From: Dehalococcoidia bacterium UBA2158 | GTDB taxonomy: Bacteria; Chloroflexota; Dehalococcoidia; Lucifugimonadales; UBA3495 | Reading direction: 5' to 3' | Assembly (NCBI GenBank): GCA_002328185.1 | Contig: DCWQ01000050.1 | Location: forward strand, 58,307-122,306 | Length of the DNA stretch: 64,000 nt | Part shown: one piece after another, positions 26,251-33,865 of the stretch | Layout of the letters: every line of letters begins with the position of its first letter | Numbering within the stretch: the first letter of the stretch is position 1 | Translations under genes and position numbers: made by a program | Notes under the pieces: model-generated | What the model was told of the DNA's origin: nothing | Databases searched by the model: none | Seen by the model: the letters and a program-made list of their open reading frames with translations, nothing else

Positions 26251-26279
26251 TTGACCCCCTAGAATGCCTATGCTAGAGT
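26251..26279 (+). promoter_or_regulatory. Promoter of rnpB
   Basis: TTGACC (26251-26256), 17 bp, TAGAGT (26274-26279). The predicted start near 26286 coincides with the first paired base of the RNA. Confidence 0.7.
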
Positions 26280-26286
26280 TCGAAAC

Positions 26287-26724
26287 GGAGGGCAATGCAG
26301 ACCGGGTGACCGCCCTCCTTCCGTCGCTGGAAGGAGGGAGGAAAGTCCGGGCTCCTCTGGGCAGGGTGCTGGGTAACTCCCAGGTCCCGATCACCGGTCA
26401 ACCGGAATCGGGGACGGAAAGTGGCACAGAAACATACCGTCCTTCCAGCGATGGAAGGATAAGGGTGAAATCGGACGGTAAGAGCGTCCGGCCGACTGCG
26501 GTGACGCAGCGGCGGCTAAACCCCACCTGGAGCAAGGCCAAATAGGGGGACTTAGGCGCCCGGCCCGTCCCCGGGTTGGCTGCTTGACCCCGGCGGTAAC
26601 GCCGTTCCGCCTTCGGGCGGATGACCGCCAGCCGCAAGGCTGACGGTTGGGCTAGATAGATGGTCACCACCTTCCAGCGATGGAAAGACACAGAACCCGG
26701 CTTACAGGTCTGCAGAACCCCTCC
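26287..26724 (+). ncRNA. rnpB: RNase P RNA, bacterial type A
   Basis: Catalytic RNA that matures tRNA 5' ends. P1 is formed by GGAGGG (26287-26292) with CCCTCC (26719-26724) and TGCAGACC (26296-26303) with GGTCTGCA (26707-26714). Conserved blocks follow in order: GAGGAAAGTCCGGGCTCC (near 26338), ACAGAAACATACCG (near 26427), GGTAAGAGCGTCCGG, CACCTGGAGCAAGGCCAAATA (near 26524) and the universal ACAGAACCCGGCTTAC (26690-26705). Three hairpins share a CTTCC.AGCGAT.GGAAG core (see findings). About 438 nt. Confidence 0.95.
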
Positions 26725-26729
26725 ATCCT

Positions 26730-26751
26730 GTCCTTCCCTTCCGGGAAGGAC
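26730..26751 (+). terminator. Hairpin at the 3' end of rnpB
   Basis: GTCCTTCCC (26730-26738) pairs perfectly with GGGAAGGAC (26743-26751). There is no U run after it, so it may be a processing or Rho-independent-like barrier only. Confidence 0.5.
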
Positions 26752-26795
26752 TTCCCCGCAGCCTGGGAAATTGGCCACAAATCTAGGCTGGGCGG

Positions 26796-26824
26796 TTGAT
26801 GTATCAGTCGGCAACAATTATGAT
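26796..26824 (+). promoter_or_regulatory. Promoter of the PHP gene
   Basis: TTGATG (26796-26801), 17 bp, TATGAT (26819-26824), about 100 nt before the start codon. Confidence 0.5.
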
Positions 26825-26926
26825 TGACCCAGGCTCTCGCCTGCCCGCCAGCACGCCGTTTTAGGCCATCGCCGTCGGCAGTTAACCGGGCCCGAGCCAC
26901 TCCACCGACAGGGGAACTTCCTAAGT

Positions 26927-27583
26927 TTGTACCTGGACATGCATAGCCATTCCGTGTCGTCAGACGACTCAAGGGCCACGGTTGAGCAGTACGTTAAATG
27001 GATCCAAGTGCTGCGAAAACGGGGCCACACCGTTGATGGGATAGTGCTCACCGAGCACCGAAAGTTCGACTTCGACAAAGACTATTCAAACCTGGCCAGC
27101 CAGTATGACGTGCTGATTCTTAAAGGGTCTGAACTGGACACCCGCTTCGGCCACTTCCTGGTCTACGGCGTAACCCAAGCCTTGACCCAAGAGATAGACT
27201 TTGGCGACGTTCGCATGGACTCCCGAGTACTGATGCAGGCCACCCGCCAGCACGACGCCATCGCCCTGCCCGCCCACCCCGGCCGCTTCGGCATCGGCCT
27301 GACCGACTACATCGCCCAGGGAGAGGCCTTCGACGATGTGACGATCGTGGAGCAGTTCAACGGGGGTAGCCGCCCCGGCGAAAATGAACGGGCCGACGAA
27401 CTCTGCGAGAGCCATAACCTGCTGGGCATCGGTGGCAGCGACGCACATCTGACCAGCCACATAGCCACCTGCATGACCGATTTCAAAGCGACGATCAAGT
27501 CGGAAGGGGACTTGGTCGACGCCTTGCTCAGCAAAGAATTTCAGCCCGTCTGGCTGGAGAACGTCGTTAACGGCGCTACCTAG
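26927..27583 (+). CDS. PHP-domain metal-dependent phosphoesterase-like protein
   Basis: 218 residues. TTG 26927 gives MYLDMHSHSVSSDD; an ATG at 26939 would remove the first strand of the PHP fold. Metal-binding motifs HSHSVSSDD (6-14), LTEHRKFDF (about 44-52), GSELDT, PAHPGR (about 122-127) and the closing GGSDAH (about 179-184) are all present. Relatives hydrolyse phosphoesters such as nucleotides or histidinol phosphate. Substrate unknown. Confidence 0.85.
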   Translation: MYLDMHSHSVSSDDSRATVEQYVKWIQVLRKRGHTVDGIVLTEHRKFDFDKDYSNLASQYDVLILKGSELDTRFGHFLVYGVTQALTQEIDFGDVRMDSRVLMQATRQHDAIALPAHPGRFGIGLTDYIAQGEAFDDVTIVEQFNGGSRPGENERADELCESHNLLGIGGSDAHLTSHIATCMTDFKATIKSEGDLVDALLSKEFQPVWLENVVNGAT

Positions 27584-27621
27584 TAAGACCGGCGCCGTCT
27601 CAGAATAAGGAGAAAGATCAC

Positions 27622-28071
27622 ATGGCAATGGAACTTGAATACGACCGGTCTTTATACGGAGTAGAACACGTGGCCGGTCCCTTCGAGATAACTAACGAGA
27701 TCATCGACCGGGCCAACACCAGCACCAGGGAGACCGGAGCTGCGTTCAAGTCCGACGACGGCGCGAAAGAGGCCGGGTACCAGGGCCGCATCGCCCCTCC
27801 GACCCTCTGCTGCATCCTGGTCCGCCAGGTGTCGCTGCCCGATGTGAAGGTGAAGTTCGGCAAGACTCAAATGCACGCCGGACAGCGCGTCGAACCCAAG
27901 GCCCCGGTGTACGCCGGAGACCAACTGACCGCGTCATCTCACCTGAAAGATGTCTACGCCAAAACCGGCCGCTCCGGCACCATGGTCTTCGTGGTCTGGG
28001 AGACCACCTTCACCAACCAGGACGGCCAAGTGGTGGCCGAGGTCCAAGAGTCCTTCGCCAAACGAGAGTGA
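27622..28071 (+). CDS. MaoC-like hydratase, N-terminal (FAS1-type) subunit
   Basis: 149 residues of hotdog fold. AAGGAGAAAG precedes the ATG. The GYQGRIAPPTLCCILVRQV block and YAGDQLTASSHLKDVYAKTGRSGTMVFVVWETTFTNQDG are typical of the first half of split acyl-CoA hydratases. It is followed by a second hotdog gene (28171), so the two likely form a heteromeric enoyl-CoA or 3-hydroxyacyl dehydratase. Confidence 0.8.
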   Translation: MAMELEYDRSLYGVEHVAGPFEITNEIIDRANTSTRETGAAFKSDDGAKEAGYQGRIAPPTLCCILVRQVSLPDVKVKFGKTQMHAGQRVEPKAPVYAGDQLTASSHLKDVYAKTGRSGTMVFVVWETTFTNQDGQVVAEVQESFAKRE

Positions 28072-28098
28072 CCGGCGGCAGAGTTAGAGAGAAGGATG

Positions 28099-28116
28099 AC
28101 CAAGTGAAAACTTGGT
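28099..28116 (+). other. GNRA-loop hairpin between the two MaoC genes
   Basis: ACCAAGT (28099-28105), GAAA loop, ACTTGGT (28110-28116), perfect 7 bp. No U run follows. It may stabilise or separate the two cistrons. Confidence 0.45.
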
Positions 28117-28170
28117 TAGCAGACCGGAGATTCACACCTGAAAGCGATCATGACAAGATCAGGAGAAGTT

Positions 28171-28590
28171 TTGCCCTATTACGACGAGATAGAACTGGGT
28201 GACGAGATCGGTCCCGTGGAAAAGGTAGCCTCCGATGATGAGGTGTCCAATTTCTGCGATGTCTGGGGCGCACCCACACCCAACCGTTTTACCGACCCCG
28301 AAATTGCAGCCAAAGCTGGTATGAAGGGCACCATCGTCCCCGGCATCATGACCATGGCCATGATGGCCCAATTACTCACCGACTGGGGAGGCCCCGGATC
28401 GATCAAAGACCTGGACCTGGTGTTCCGGCAGCCGGTACCCCACAACCGGGCCCTCACCCTGGCCGCCACCATCACCGACCTGCGGGAAGAAGACGGCGAA
28501 AACCTGGTGGAATGTGACATCCTCATGACCGGCACCGAGGGCGAACGCTACGTGGGCGGCAAAGCAATAGTCGCCCTCCCAAGTCGCTAG
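28171..28590 (+). CDS. MaoC-family dehydratase, C-terminal subunit
   Basis: 139 residues from TTG 28171, chosen because AGGAG (28161-28165) is 5 nt upstream and the product then starts MPYYDEIELGDE like its relatives; ATG 28150 is in frame but without a ribosome site. Hotdog motifs: PTPNRFTDPEIAAKAG (the usual N..H of the catalytic loop appears as NRF), GTIVPGIMTMAMMAQLL and DLVFRQPVPHNRALTL. Partner of 27622. Confidence 0.8.
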   Translation: MPYYDEIELGDEIGPVEKVASDDEVSNFCDVWGAPTPNRFTDPEIAAKAGMKGTIVPGIMTMAMMAQLLTDWGGPGSIKDLDLVFRQPVPHNRALTLAATITDLREEDGENLVECDILMTGTEGERYVGGKAIVALPSR

Positions 28591-28630
28591 GCAGTCAGCG
28601 CGGCTCCAACCGACCCCGGTAGGTAAGAAA

Positions 28631-29545
28631 ATGCTGGAACGGCTACAGCAAGTGGCGTTTTTAGTCAAGGACTTGGAGGAAGGCAAGGAGCTGTACCGGC
28701 GGCATCTGGGGATGGAAATCTGCCACTCGGAGGACCTGAGCAACTACGGCCTGCTGAACGCGGTCCTTTCGGCGGGCAACGGCACCTTCATCGAACTGCT
28801 ACAGCCGACCTCTGCAGATTCCTCAGCCGCCCGCTACCTGGAACGGCGCGGCGAGGCCCCTTACATGCTGATCTTCGAGACCAGCGAGTACGACCGACTC
28901 ATTCGCCATCTTAAATCCTTGGGCGTCCGGCTTTCGGAAGAACCATCCACCGGGGATTACCGTCACGCATTCATACATCCCTCCTCGACAAACGGGGCAT
29001 TCTTGGAGGTCATTGAGGTCACAGCCAGCAATAACCCCTGGCCCCCAGCCGGGCCGGATTGGCAGTCACTGGAGCACAAGCCGTTGACCAAGCAGATACG
29101 CCAGACGGCAGTGCTAGTACGGGACCTGGATGAAGCCATCAAACGCTGGGAAAAGATGTTCGGCATCACTGCCACCAAACGCTTTCAAGTCAGCTTCACC
29201 GACTTAGAGATCGCGGTCCTCCCTCTAGGCGGCAAGGACACCTTCATCGAACTGGCCCAGCCGACCGGCAGCGACGTCCCATCCGCCCGGTTCTTAGAGC
29301 GCTACGGCGAGGGCATCTACCTGACCATCTACGAGATCGAAGACTCCCTAGTCATGGACGATTACCTCAAGGGACAGGACGCCCGCTATACTTCGTCGAG
29401 GACGACCTCCAACTACGTGAACCTGGGCTTCAATAGTATCTGGCTCCACCCCGCCGGCATGAAAGGGGCTTTCACCCAACTGTCCCAGGTGCTAGTAGAC
29501 GACAACCCCTGGCCCCCCGCCGGAGACACCTGGCACCTGGATTAG
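28631..29545 (+). CDS. Two-domain VOC (glyoxalase/epimerase-fold) protein
   Basis: 304 residues with two related VOC modules (about 1-145 and 155-300). Each begins like methylmalonyl-CoA epimerase (QVAFLVKDLEEGKELYRRHLGM; QTAVLVRDLDEAIKRWEKMFGI), contains TFIELLQPT or TFIELAQPT, and ends DDNPWPPAG or similar. The expected N-terminal His ligand is replaced by Gln/Gly-side residues, so metal binding is doubtful. Shares the plus-strand run with the MaoC genes; probably acyl-CoA related. Confidence 0.8.
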   Translation: MLERLQQVAFLVKDLEEGKELYRRHLGMEICHSEDLSNYGLLNAVLSAGNGTFIELLQPTSADSSAARYLERRGEAPYMLIFETSEYDRLIRHLKSLGVRLSEEPSTGDYRHAFIHPSSTNGAFLEVIEVTASNNPWPPAGPDWQSLEHKPLTKQIRQTAVLVRDLDEAIKRWEKMFGITATKRFQVSFTDLEIAVLPLGGKDTFIELAQPTGSDVPSARFLERYGEGIYLTIYEIEDSLVMDDYLKGQDARYTSSRTTSNYVNLGFNSIWLHPAGMKGAFTQLSQVLVDDNPWPPAGDTWHLD

Positions 29546-29565
29546 GCGATCTTCTGGTCCCCAAA

Positions 29566-29594
29566 TTGACTCCCCAATTACACTGTGATATTGT
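29566..29594 (+). promoter_or_regulatory. Promoter of the first zur-znu operon
   Basis: TTGACT (29566-29571), 17 bp, TATTGT (29589-29594). Start expected near 29601, just before the inverted repeat at 29607-29629. Confidence 0.6.
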
Positions 29595-29606
29595 CGAATC
29601 ATTAAA

Positions 29607-29629
29607 GATACTTAGTCTCATTAAGAGAC
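29607..29629 (+). promoter_or_regulatory. Candidate metal-regulator operator
   Basis: GTCTC (29615-29619) and GAGAC (29625-29629) form a dyad about ATTAA. The left part, GATACTTAGTCTCA (29607-29620), recurs with one mismatch at 30123-30136 before znuA. The position overlaps the expected start of transcription, as expected for a Zur/Fur-type repressor. Confidence 0.5.
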
Positions 29630-29646
29630 CAGATGCACAGGACTGC

Positions 29647-30102
29647 ATGCGCAAACGGGTAAACGCCCTGGCCGAACAATTGTTGGAGACCCTGGAAGAG
29701 CGGGGTTACCGGTCCACGTCGCCTCGGCGTGCGGTGGCCCAGGTCATCGCCAACCAGGACAAGCACTTCACCGCCGAAGACCTGCGGGAGCAGTTGCCGT
29801 CGCTCGGACGGGCAACCATCTTCCGCTCACTTAAGCTGCTGGTTGAGACTGGCGTGCTCTGCCGGATCCTGCTGGAAGACGGCGATCTCCATTACCAGTT
29901 GAGCCACCGGGGACACCACCACCACCTGCTCTGCGTCGAATGCGGCTCATCTCAGGACCTGCTCGGCTGCGACATAGAAGAGTTACTGCAACAGACCTCG
30001 GCCAACCACGGCTTTGAACTCAGCGGACATTGGCTGGAGGTCTATGGTCACTGCCGGTCCTGCAGCAAGTCGGAATCGCCGGCGGAACTGACGGCGGTCT
30101 AG
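29647..30102 (+). CDS. Fur-family metal-responsive regulator (Zur-like)
   Basis: 151 residues from ATG 29647. N-terminal winged helix with RGYRSTSPRRAVAQVI and LPSLGRATIFRSLKLL; regulatory His cluster GHHHHLLCVECG (about 98-109) and C-terminal CRSC (about 141-144) give the structural zinc site CxxC...CxxC. First gene of an operon with znuA, znuC and znuB, so zinc (or manganese) sensing is the likely job. A second, divergent copy with the same neighbours is at 56925. Confidence 0.88.
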   Translation: MRKRVNALAEQLLETLEERGYRSTSPRRAVAQVIANQDKHFTAEDLREQLPSLGRATIFRSLKLLVETGVLCRILLEDGDLHYQLSHRGHHHHLLCVECGSSQDLLGCDIEELLQQTSANHGFELSGHWLEVYGHCRSCSKSESPAELTAV

Positions 30103-30122
30103 TCTCTTTTTTTACCCGTATT

Positions 30123-30136
30123 GATACTTACTCTCA
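30123..30136 (+). promoter_or_regulatory. Repeat of the operator-like motif before znuA
   Basis: GATACTTACTCTCA, 13 of 14 identical to 29607-29620. A second ATTGATACTTC at 30149-30159 repeats its left end. It could be an internal operator for the transport genes. Confidence 0.45.
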
Positions 30137-30149
30137 AAAGCAAATTGAA

Positions 30150-31064
30150 TTGATACTTCAACTGATCAACCAGAGGCAGCGGTGGCTGAATCTCCACCGG
30201 CTCATACTTCCCGTGGCGATGGCCCTGTTGCTGCTGGCCTCGGCCTGCGGCTCTTCCCAGTCGAACACGACGACGGACGCGGATCGTTTGACGGTTGTGA
30301 CAACCACCACCCTGCTGGCGGACCTGGTGAAGAACGTGGGCAGTGACCTGGTGGAAGTCACAGCACTGGTGCCGCCCGGCGCCGATGTTCATTCCTTTCA
30401 GAGCACGCCCGCCGACAACGTGGCCGTGGGCCGTGCCGCCCTGCTGGTCTCCAACGGCGGCGGTCTGGACCAATTCCTCGACCAAGTGATCGAGGGTGCT
30501 TCGTCCGATGACGCGGTACACATCCTAGCCGCAGAGTCGCTGCTGGAACTGGACGATGACGACCCCCATTTCTGGCAAAACCCGGTCTTCACCGTTCAGT
30601 ACGCGGAGGGCATCAGGGACGGCCTGATCGCCGCCGACCCCGACAACGCTGCCGACTACCGGTCCAATTTCCAAGAGTACAAAGACCGGCTGACCGAGCT
30701 GGACTTTGACATCGCCAACACCCTGGACACGATTCAGACCGACCGGCGGCACCTGATCACCTTCCACGATGCATTCAGCCACTTCGCGGAGCGCTACGGA
30801 TGGCAGGTGACATCGCTGGTCGGCAGTGACGCCAGCCAGGTATCTCCGGGTCCGATGGTCGAGATACTGGACCGGGTACGGGAACAGGGGATCCCGGCGG
30901 TCTTCGCCGAGCCCCAATTCAGCTCCGGTCTGCTGGAGAAAGCCGCCGAAGAGGCGGGCGTGGAGGTAGGCCCCATCTACTCCGACGTCCAGGACGGAGA
31001 TGTAGCAAGCTACATCGACATGATGCTATTCAACGCCAAGAGCCTGGCTAGGCTCCTCAGGTAG
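30150..31064 (+). CDS. znuA: Zinc/manganese ABC transporter substrate-binding lipoprotein
   Basis: TroA/ZnuA-type binding protein. A hydrophobic segment ending LLLLASACGSS makes a lipobox with Cys as lipidation site. The start is unsure: TTG 30150 is given; CTG 30186 with AGAGG 9 nt upstream would give an ideal short lipoprotein signal. Metal ligands: His in PGADVHSFQST, His in DDPHFWQNP, His in ITFHDAFSHFAERYGW, and Asp in PIYSDVQDG. The His-rich loop typical of zinc-specific members is reduced to a short Asp run (DDDDPHFW). Confidence 0.88.
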   Translation: MILQLINQRQRWLNLHRLILPVAMALLLLASACGSSQSNTTTDADRLTVVTTTTLLADLVKNVGSDLVEVTALVPPGADVHSFQSTPADNVAVGRAALLVSNGGGLDQFLDQVIEGASSDDAVHILAAESLLELDDDDPHFWQNPVFTVQYAEGIRDGLIAADPDNAADYRSNFQEYKDRLTELDFDIANTLDTIQTDRRHLITFHDAFSHFAERYGWQVTSLVGSDASQVSPGPMVEILDRVREQGIPAVFAEPQFSSGLLEKAAEEAGVEVGPIYSDVQDGDVASYIDMMLFNAKSLARLLR

Positions 31065-31075
31065 CCCGAACACTT

Positions 31076-31909
31076 ATGAGCACAGAGACAAAAAACATCA
31101 CCAGCCCGGCATTGGCGATCCGCAACCTGTGGGCCGGGTACGACGGCAGGCCGGTCCTGGAAGCGGTGAACTTCGAGATTGACTGGGGGGACATGGTGGG
31201 CGTCATCGGGCCCAATGGCTCGGGGAAATCCACACTGATCAAGAGTATTTTGGGGCTGGTCAAGCCCATGCGGGGTGAGGTTTCGGTTCTGGGCACGGAA
31301 GGCACTCCCGAGCGCCACCTGGTGGGCTACACTCCTCAGACAGAGCTGGTGGACTGGGACTTTCCTGTGACGGTTGCCGATGTCGCGCTCATGGGCCGTT
31401 ATTCCCGCCGGGGCCTCTTCAAGCGCACCACCAAAGAAGACCGGGAGGCGGCTGACGCGTCCCTGGAACAGGTCAAAATGTTCGACCTGCGGGACCGGCT
31501 GATCGGCGAATTATCCGGGGGCCAAAGGCGGCGGGTGCTTCTGGCCCGGGCCATGGCCCATAACCCCAAATTGTTGCTTCTGGACGAACCGATGGCCGGT
31601 CTGGACGCTACCGCCCAGCACCAGTTGCTGGACCTGCTTGACGAGTTGCGGGCCAAGGGGGCAACCGTGGTCCTCAGCACCCACGACCTGTCCTGCGTAT
31701 CGTCCCGTTGTGACAAGGCAGCCTGTCTGAACCGACGGCTCATCGCCTTTGGGAAACCGTCAGACGTTCTGAACGAGCAGGTGCTGGGCGACACCTTCGG
31801 CACTCATTTGCTCATGGTGCATCTGGACGGTCAGGCCTATGCCTACCAGCATCACGTCCACACTGACGGCACTCTGGAAGTCGATCACTCGGACCACGAG
31901 CATGATTGA
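31076..31909 (+). CDS. znuC: Zinc/manganese ABC transporter ATPase
   Basis: 277 residues. Walker A GPNGSGKST (45-53), Q loop in YTPQTELVDWDFP, signature LSGGQRRR (about 146-153), Walker B LLLLDEP and switch His in STHDLS. The last 20 residues are rich in His and Asp (YQHHVHTDG...DHSDHEHD), as in several metal importers. It lies 11 bp after znuA. Confidence 0.92.
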   Translation: MSTETKNITSPALAIRNLWAGYDGRPVLEAVNFEIDWGDMVGVIGPNGSGKSTLIKSILGLVKPMRGEVSVLGTEGTPERHLVGYTPQTELVDWDFPVTVADVALMGRYSRRGLFKRTTKEDREAADASLEQVKMFDLRDRLIGELSGGQRRRVLLARAMAHNPKLLLLDEPMAGLDATAQHQLLDLLDELRAKGATVVLSTHDLSCVSSRCDKAACLNRRLIAFGKPSDVLNEQVLGDTFGTHLLMVHLDGQAYAYQHHVHTDGTLEVDHSDHEHD

Positions 31910-31944
31910 TGCTTTGATAATCCGGTTGAAGAAACGGTTGAACC

Positions 31945-32814
31945 ATGATTGACGCATTGATCGAACCCTGGGAGTTCGCCTTTATGCACCGGGCATTGCT
32001 GGCGGCGTCGTTCGCCGCTTTGGTCTGCTCGGTGGTGGGCGTTTTCGTGGTGTTGCGGGGCATGGCATTCATGGGCGACGCTGTGGCTCACTCATCTTTG
32101 GCCGGGATGTCGGTGGCTTATTTCTTCGGAGGCAGCATATTCTGGGGCGCCTTCGCCTGGGCGTTGCCGGCCTCGTTGGCCATAACCTTCATCAGTCGTA
32201 GGGCCAATATCCGGTTGGACACGGCCATCGGCATAATCTTCGCCAGTGGGTTCGCCGTAGGAATCATCCTGATGAGCCGGGTCAGCAATTACACCGCTGA
32301 CCTCTTCGGTCTGCTCTTCGGTAATGTGCTGGGGGTTTCCTGGGGCGAGGTGTTGCTCATCGGCTTGGTCGCCGGAGGCGTGCTTCTGATAATAGCCGCC
32401 CTATACAAAGAACTATTGTTCACGGCCTACGACGCCACCATGTCCGCCGCTTCAGGTATCCCGGTGCGGTTCATGCAGTACCTGCTGCCGCTGTTGGTTG
32501 GAGTCACCACCGTTGCCTCGCTCAAAGCCGTAGGCATCGTATTAGTGCTGGCTTTGCTGGTCACCCCCGCTGCCACCGCCACCCTCCTCGCTCGCCGGCT
32601 GCCGGGAATCATGGCCTTCAGCGTGCTTACGGGGCTCATCTCGACCGTAGCTGGCCTCTACCTGTCCTTCCATGCCGACCTGCCTACCGGCCCAAGCATC
32701 GTGGTCGTGGCCACTGGGCTGTTTATGGCGGCGATGCTGTTTTCCTCCAGCAAAGGCGTTGTCTGGCAGGCGTGGCGGGCGACTCCTCTGCCGCCGGAAG
32801 AAGCTCGCATCTGA
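31945..32814 (+). CDS. znuB: Zinc/manganese ABC transporter permease
   Basis: 289 residues, ABC-3 family membrane protein with about 8 segments. MHRALLAASFAALVCSVVGVFVVLRGMAFMGDAVAHSSL at the start and the ALLVTPAATATLLARRL coupling region are typical. Last gene of the operon, 35 bp after znuC. Confidence 0.92.
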   Translation: MIDALIEPWEFAFMHRALLAASFAALVCSVVGVFVVLRGMAFMGDAVAHSSLAGMSVAYFFGGSIFWGAFAWALPASLAITFISRRANIRLDTAIGIIFASGFAVGIILMSRVSNYTADLFGLLFGNVLGVSWGEVLLIGLVAGGVLLIIAALYKELLFTAYDATMSAASGIPVRFMQYLLPLLVGVTTVASLKAVGIVLVLALLVTPAATATLLARRLPGIMAFSVLTGLISTVAGLYLSFHADLPTGPSIVVVATGLFMAAMLFSSSKGVVWQAWRATPLPPEEARI

Positions 32815-32910
32815 TTCAGACCTCTTCCGCCCACTGGCACACCTCGACTCTTTTTTTTTGGGCCACGAGTCGCTACACTGCATTAGCTTTCATGTTTCTG
32901 TGAGGAAAAT

Positions 32911-33759
32911 ATGTACGACCTTAGCGGTAAAGTTGCCCTGGTAACCGGGGCAGGCGGGCGGCACGGCATCGGCCGGAGCATCGCCCTCCGTTTGGCAAAT
33001 GAAGGGGCCGATGTGATCGTGACCGACATCGAGGCCAGCGCGACGGCCATCCGAGCCGAGGACCGGCAGGCCGGTTGGGCGGGGCTGAACAGCGTGGTTG
33101 AAGAGATCGAGTCCAAGGGGCGCCAATCTCTGGGCCTGTTCTCGGACGTTTCGGACGGCCCCCAAGTGGCCGACATGGTGGCCAAAACCCTGGACCAGTT
33201 CGGAAAAATCGACATTGTGGTCAACAACGCCGGTTCCCGGCCGGGCAAGGACCGGGTGCCGGTCCTTGAACTGGAGGAAGAGGCCTTCGACGAGGTCCAG
33301 CGGGTCAACGTGCGGGGCACCTTTCTGGTGTCCAAGGCCGTGGCGACCCACATGGTCAACCGAGGCGGCGGCGGCAAGATCATCAACATATCTTCGGGCG
33401 CCGGCAAACGGGGCATCGCCCGTTACGCCGCTTACTGCGCCTCCAAGTTCGCCATTATCGGGTGGACCCAAGCCATGGCCCAAGAGATGGCAGCCCACAA
33501 GATCACCGTCAACGCCATCTGCCCCGGACTGGTCGACACCGAACGGGTCGACTTCATCGCTGGCGCATTAGCCCCTGAAGGCGAGTCGGGCGAAGAATAC
33601 CGGGCCGACATGGTGCGGGAGCGGTCTTTCAGAGTCCCCATGGGCCGCATAGCCCAAGGCGACGACATCGCACGCCTGGCCGCGTTCTTAGCGTCGGCCG
33701 AGTCCGACTACATGACCGGTCTTTCTATTAGTGTGTCCGGCGGCTCCGAGATGAGCTAG
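32911..33759 (+). CDS. Short-chain dehydrogenase/reductase (SDR)
   Basis: 282 residues. TGAGGRHGIG (about 12-21), NNAG (about 105-108) and YCASK (about 174-178) are intact. An insertion of about 20 residues after the cofactor motif (IEASATAIRAEDRQAGW) matches the SDR at 12193. It ends just before a convergent MFS gene. Substrate unknown. Confidence 0.87.
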   Translation: MYDLSGKVALVTGAGGRHGIGRSIALRLANEGADVIVTDIEASATAIRAEDRQAGWAGLNSVVEEIESKGRQSLGLFSDVSDGPQVADMVAKTLDQFGKIDIVVNNAGSRPGKDRVPVLELEEEAFDEVQRVNVRGTFLVSKAVATHMVNRGGGGKIINISSGAGKRGIARYAAYCASKFAIIGWTQAMAQEMAAHKITVNAICPGLVDTERVDFIAGALAPEGESGEEYRADMVRERSFRVPMGRIAQGDDIARLAAFLASAESDYMTGLSISVSGGSEMS

Positions 33760-33865
33760 GCTGTAGCCGCCTGAGCTGATTTTCGCGGCGGTAAAGAATT
33801 ACGATGCGCATTGGGTTTGGTTCGGTAAACGTACCGGAAAATCGCGTCGATCCTTGAAACGGTAC

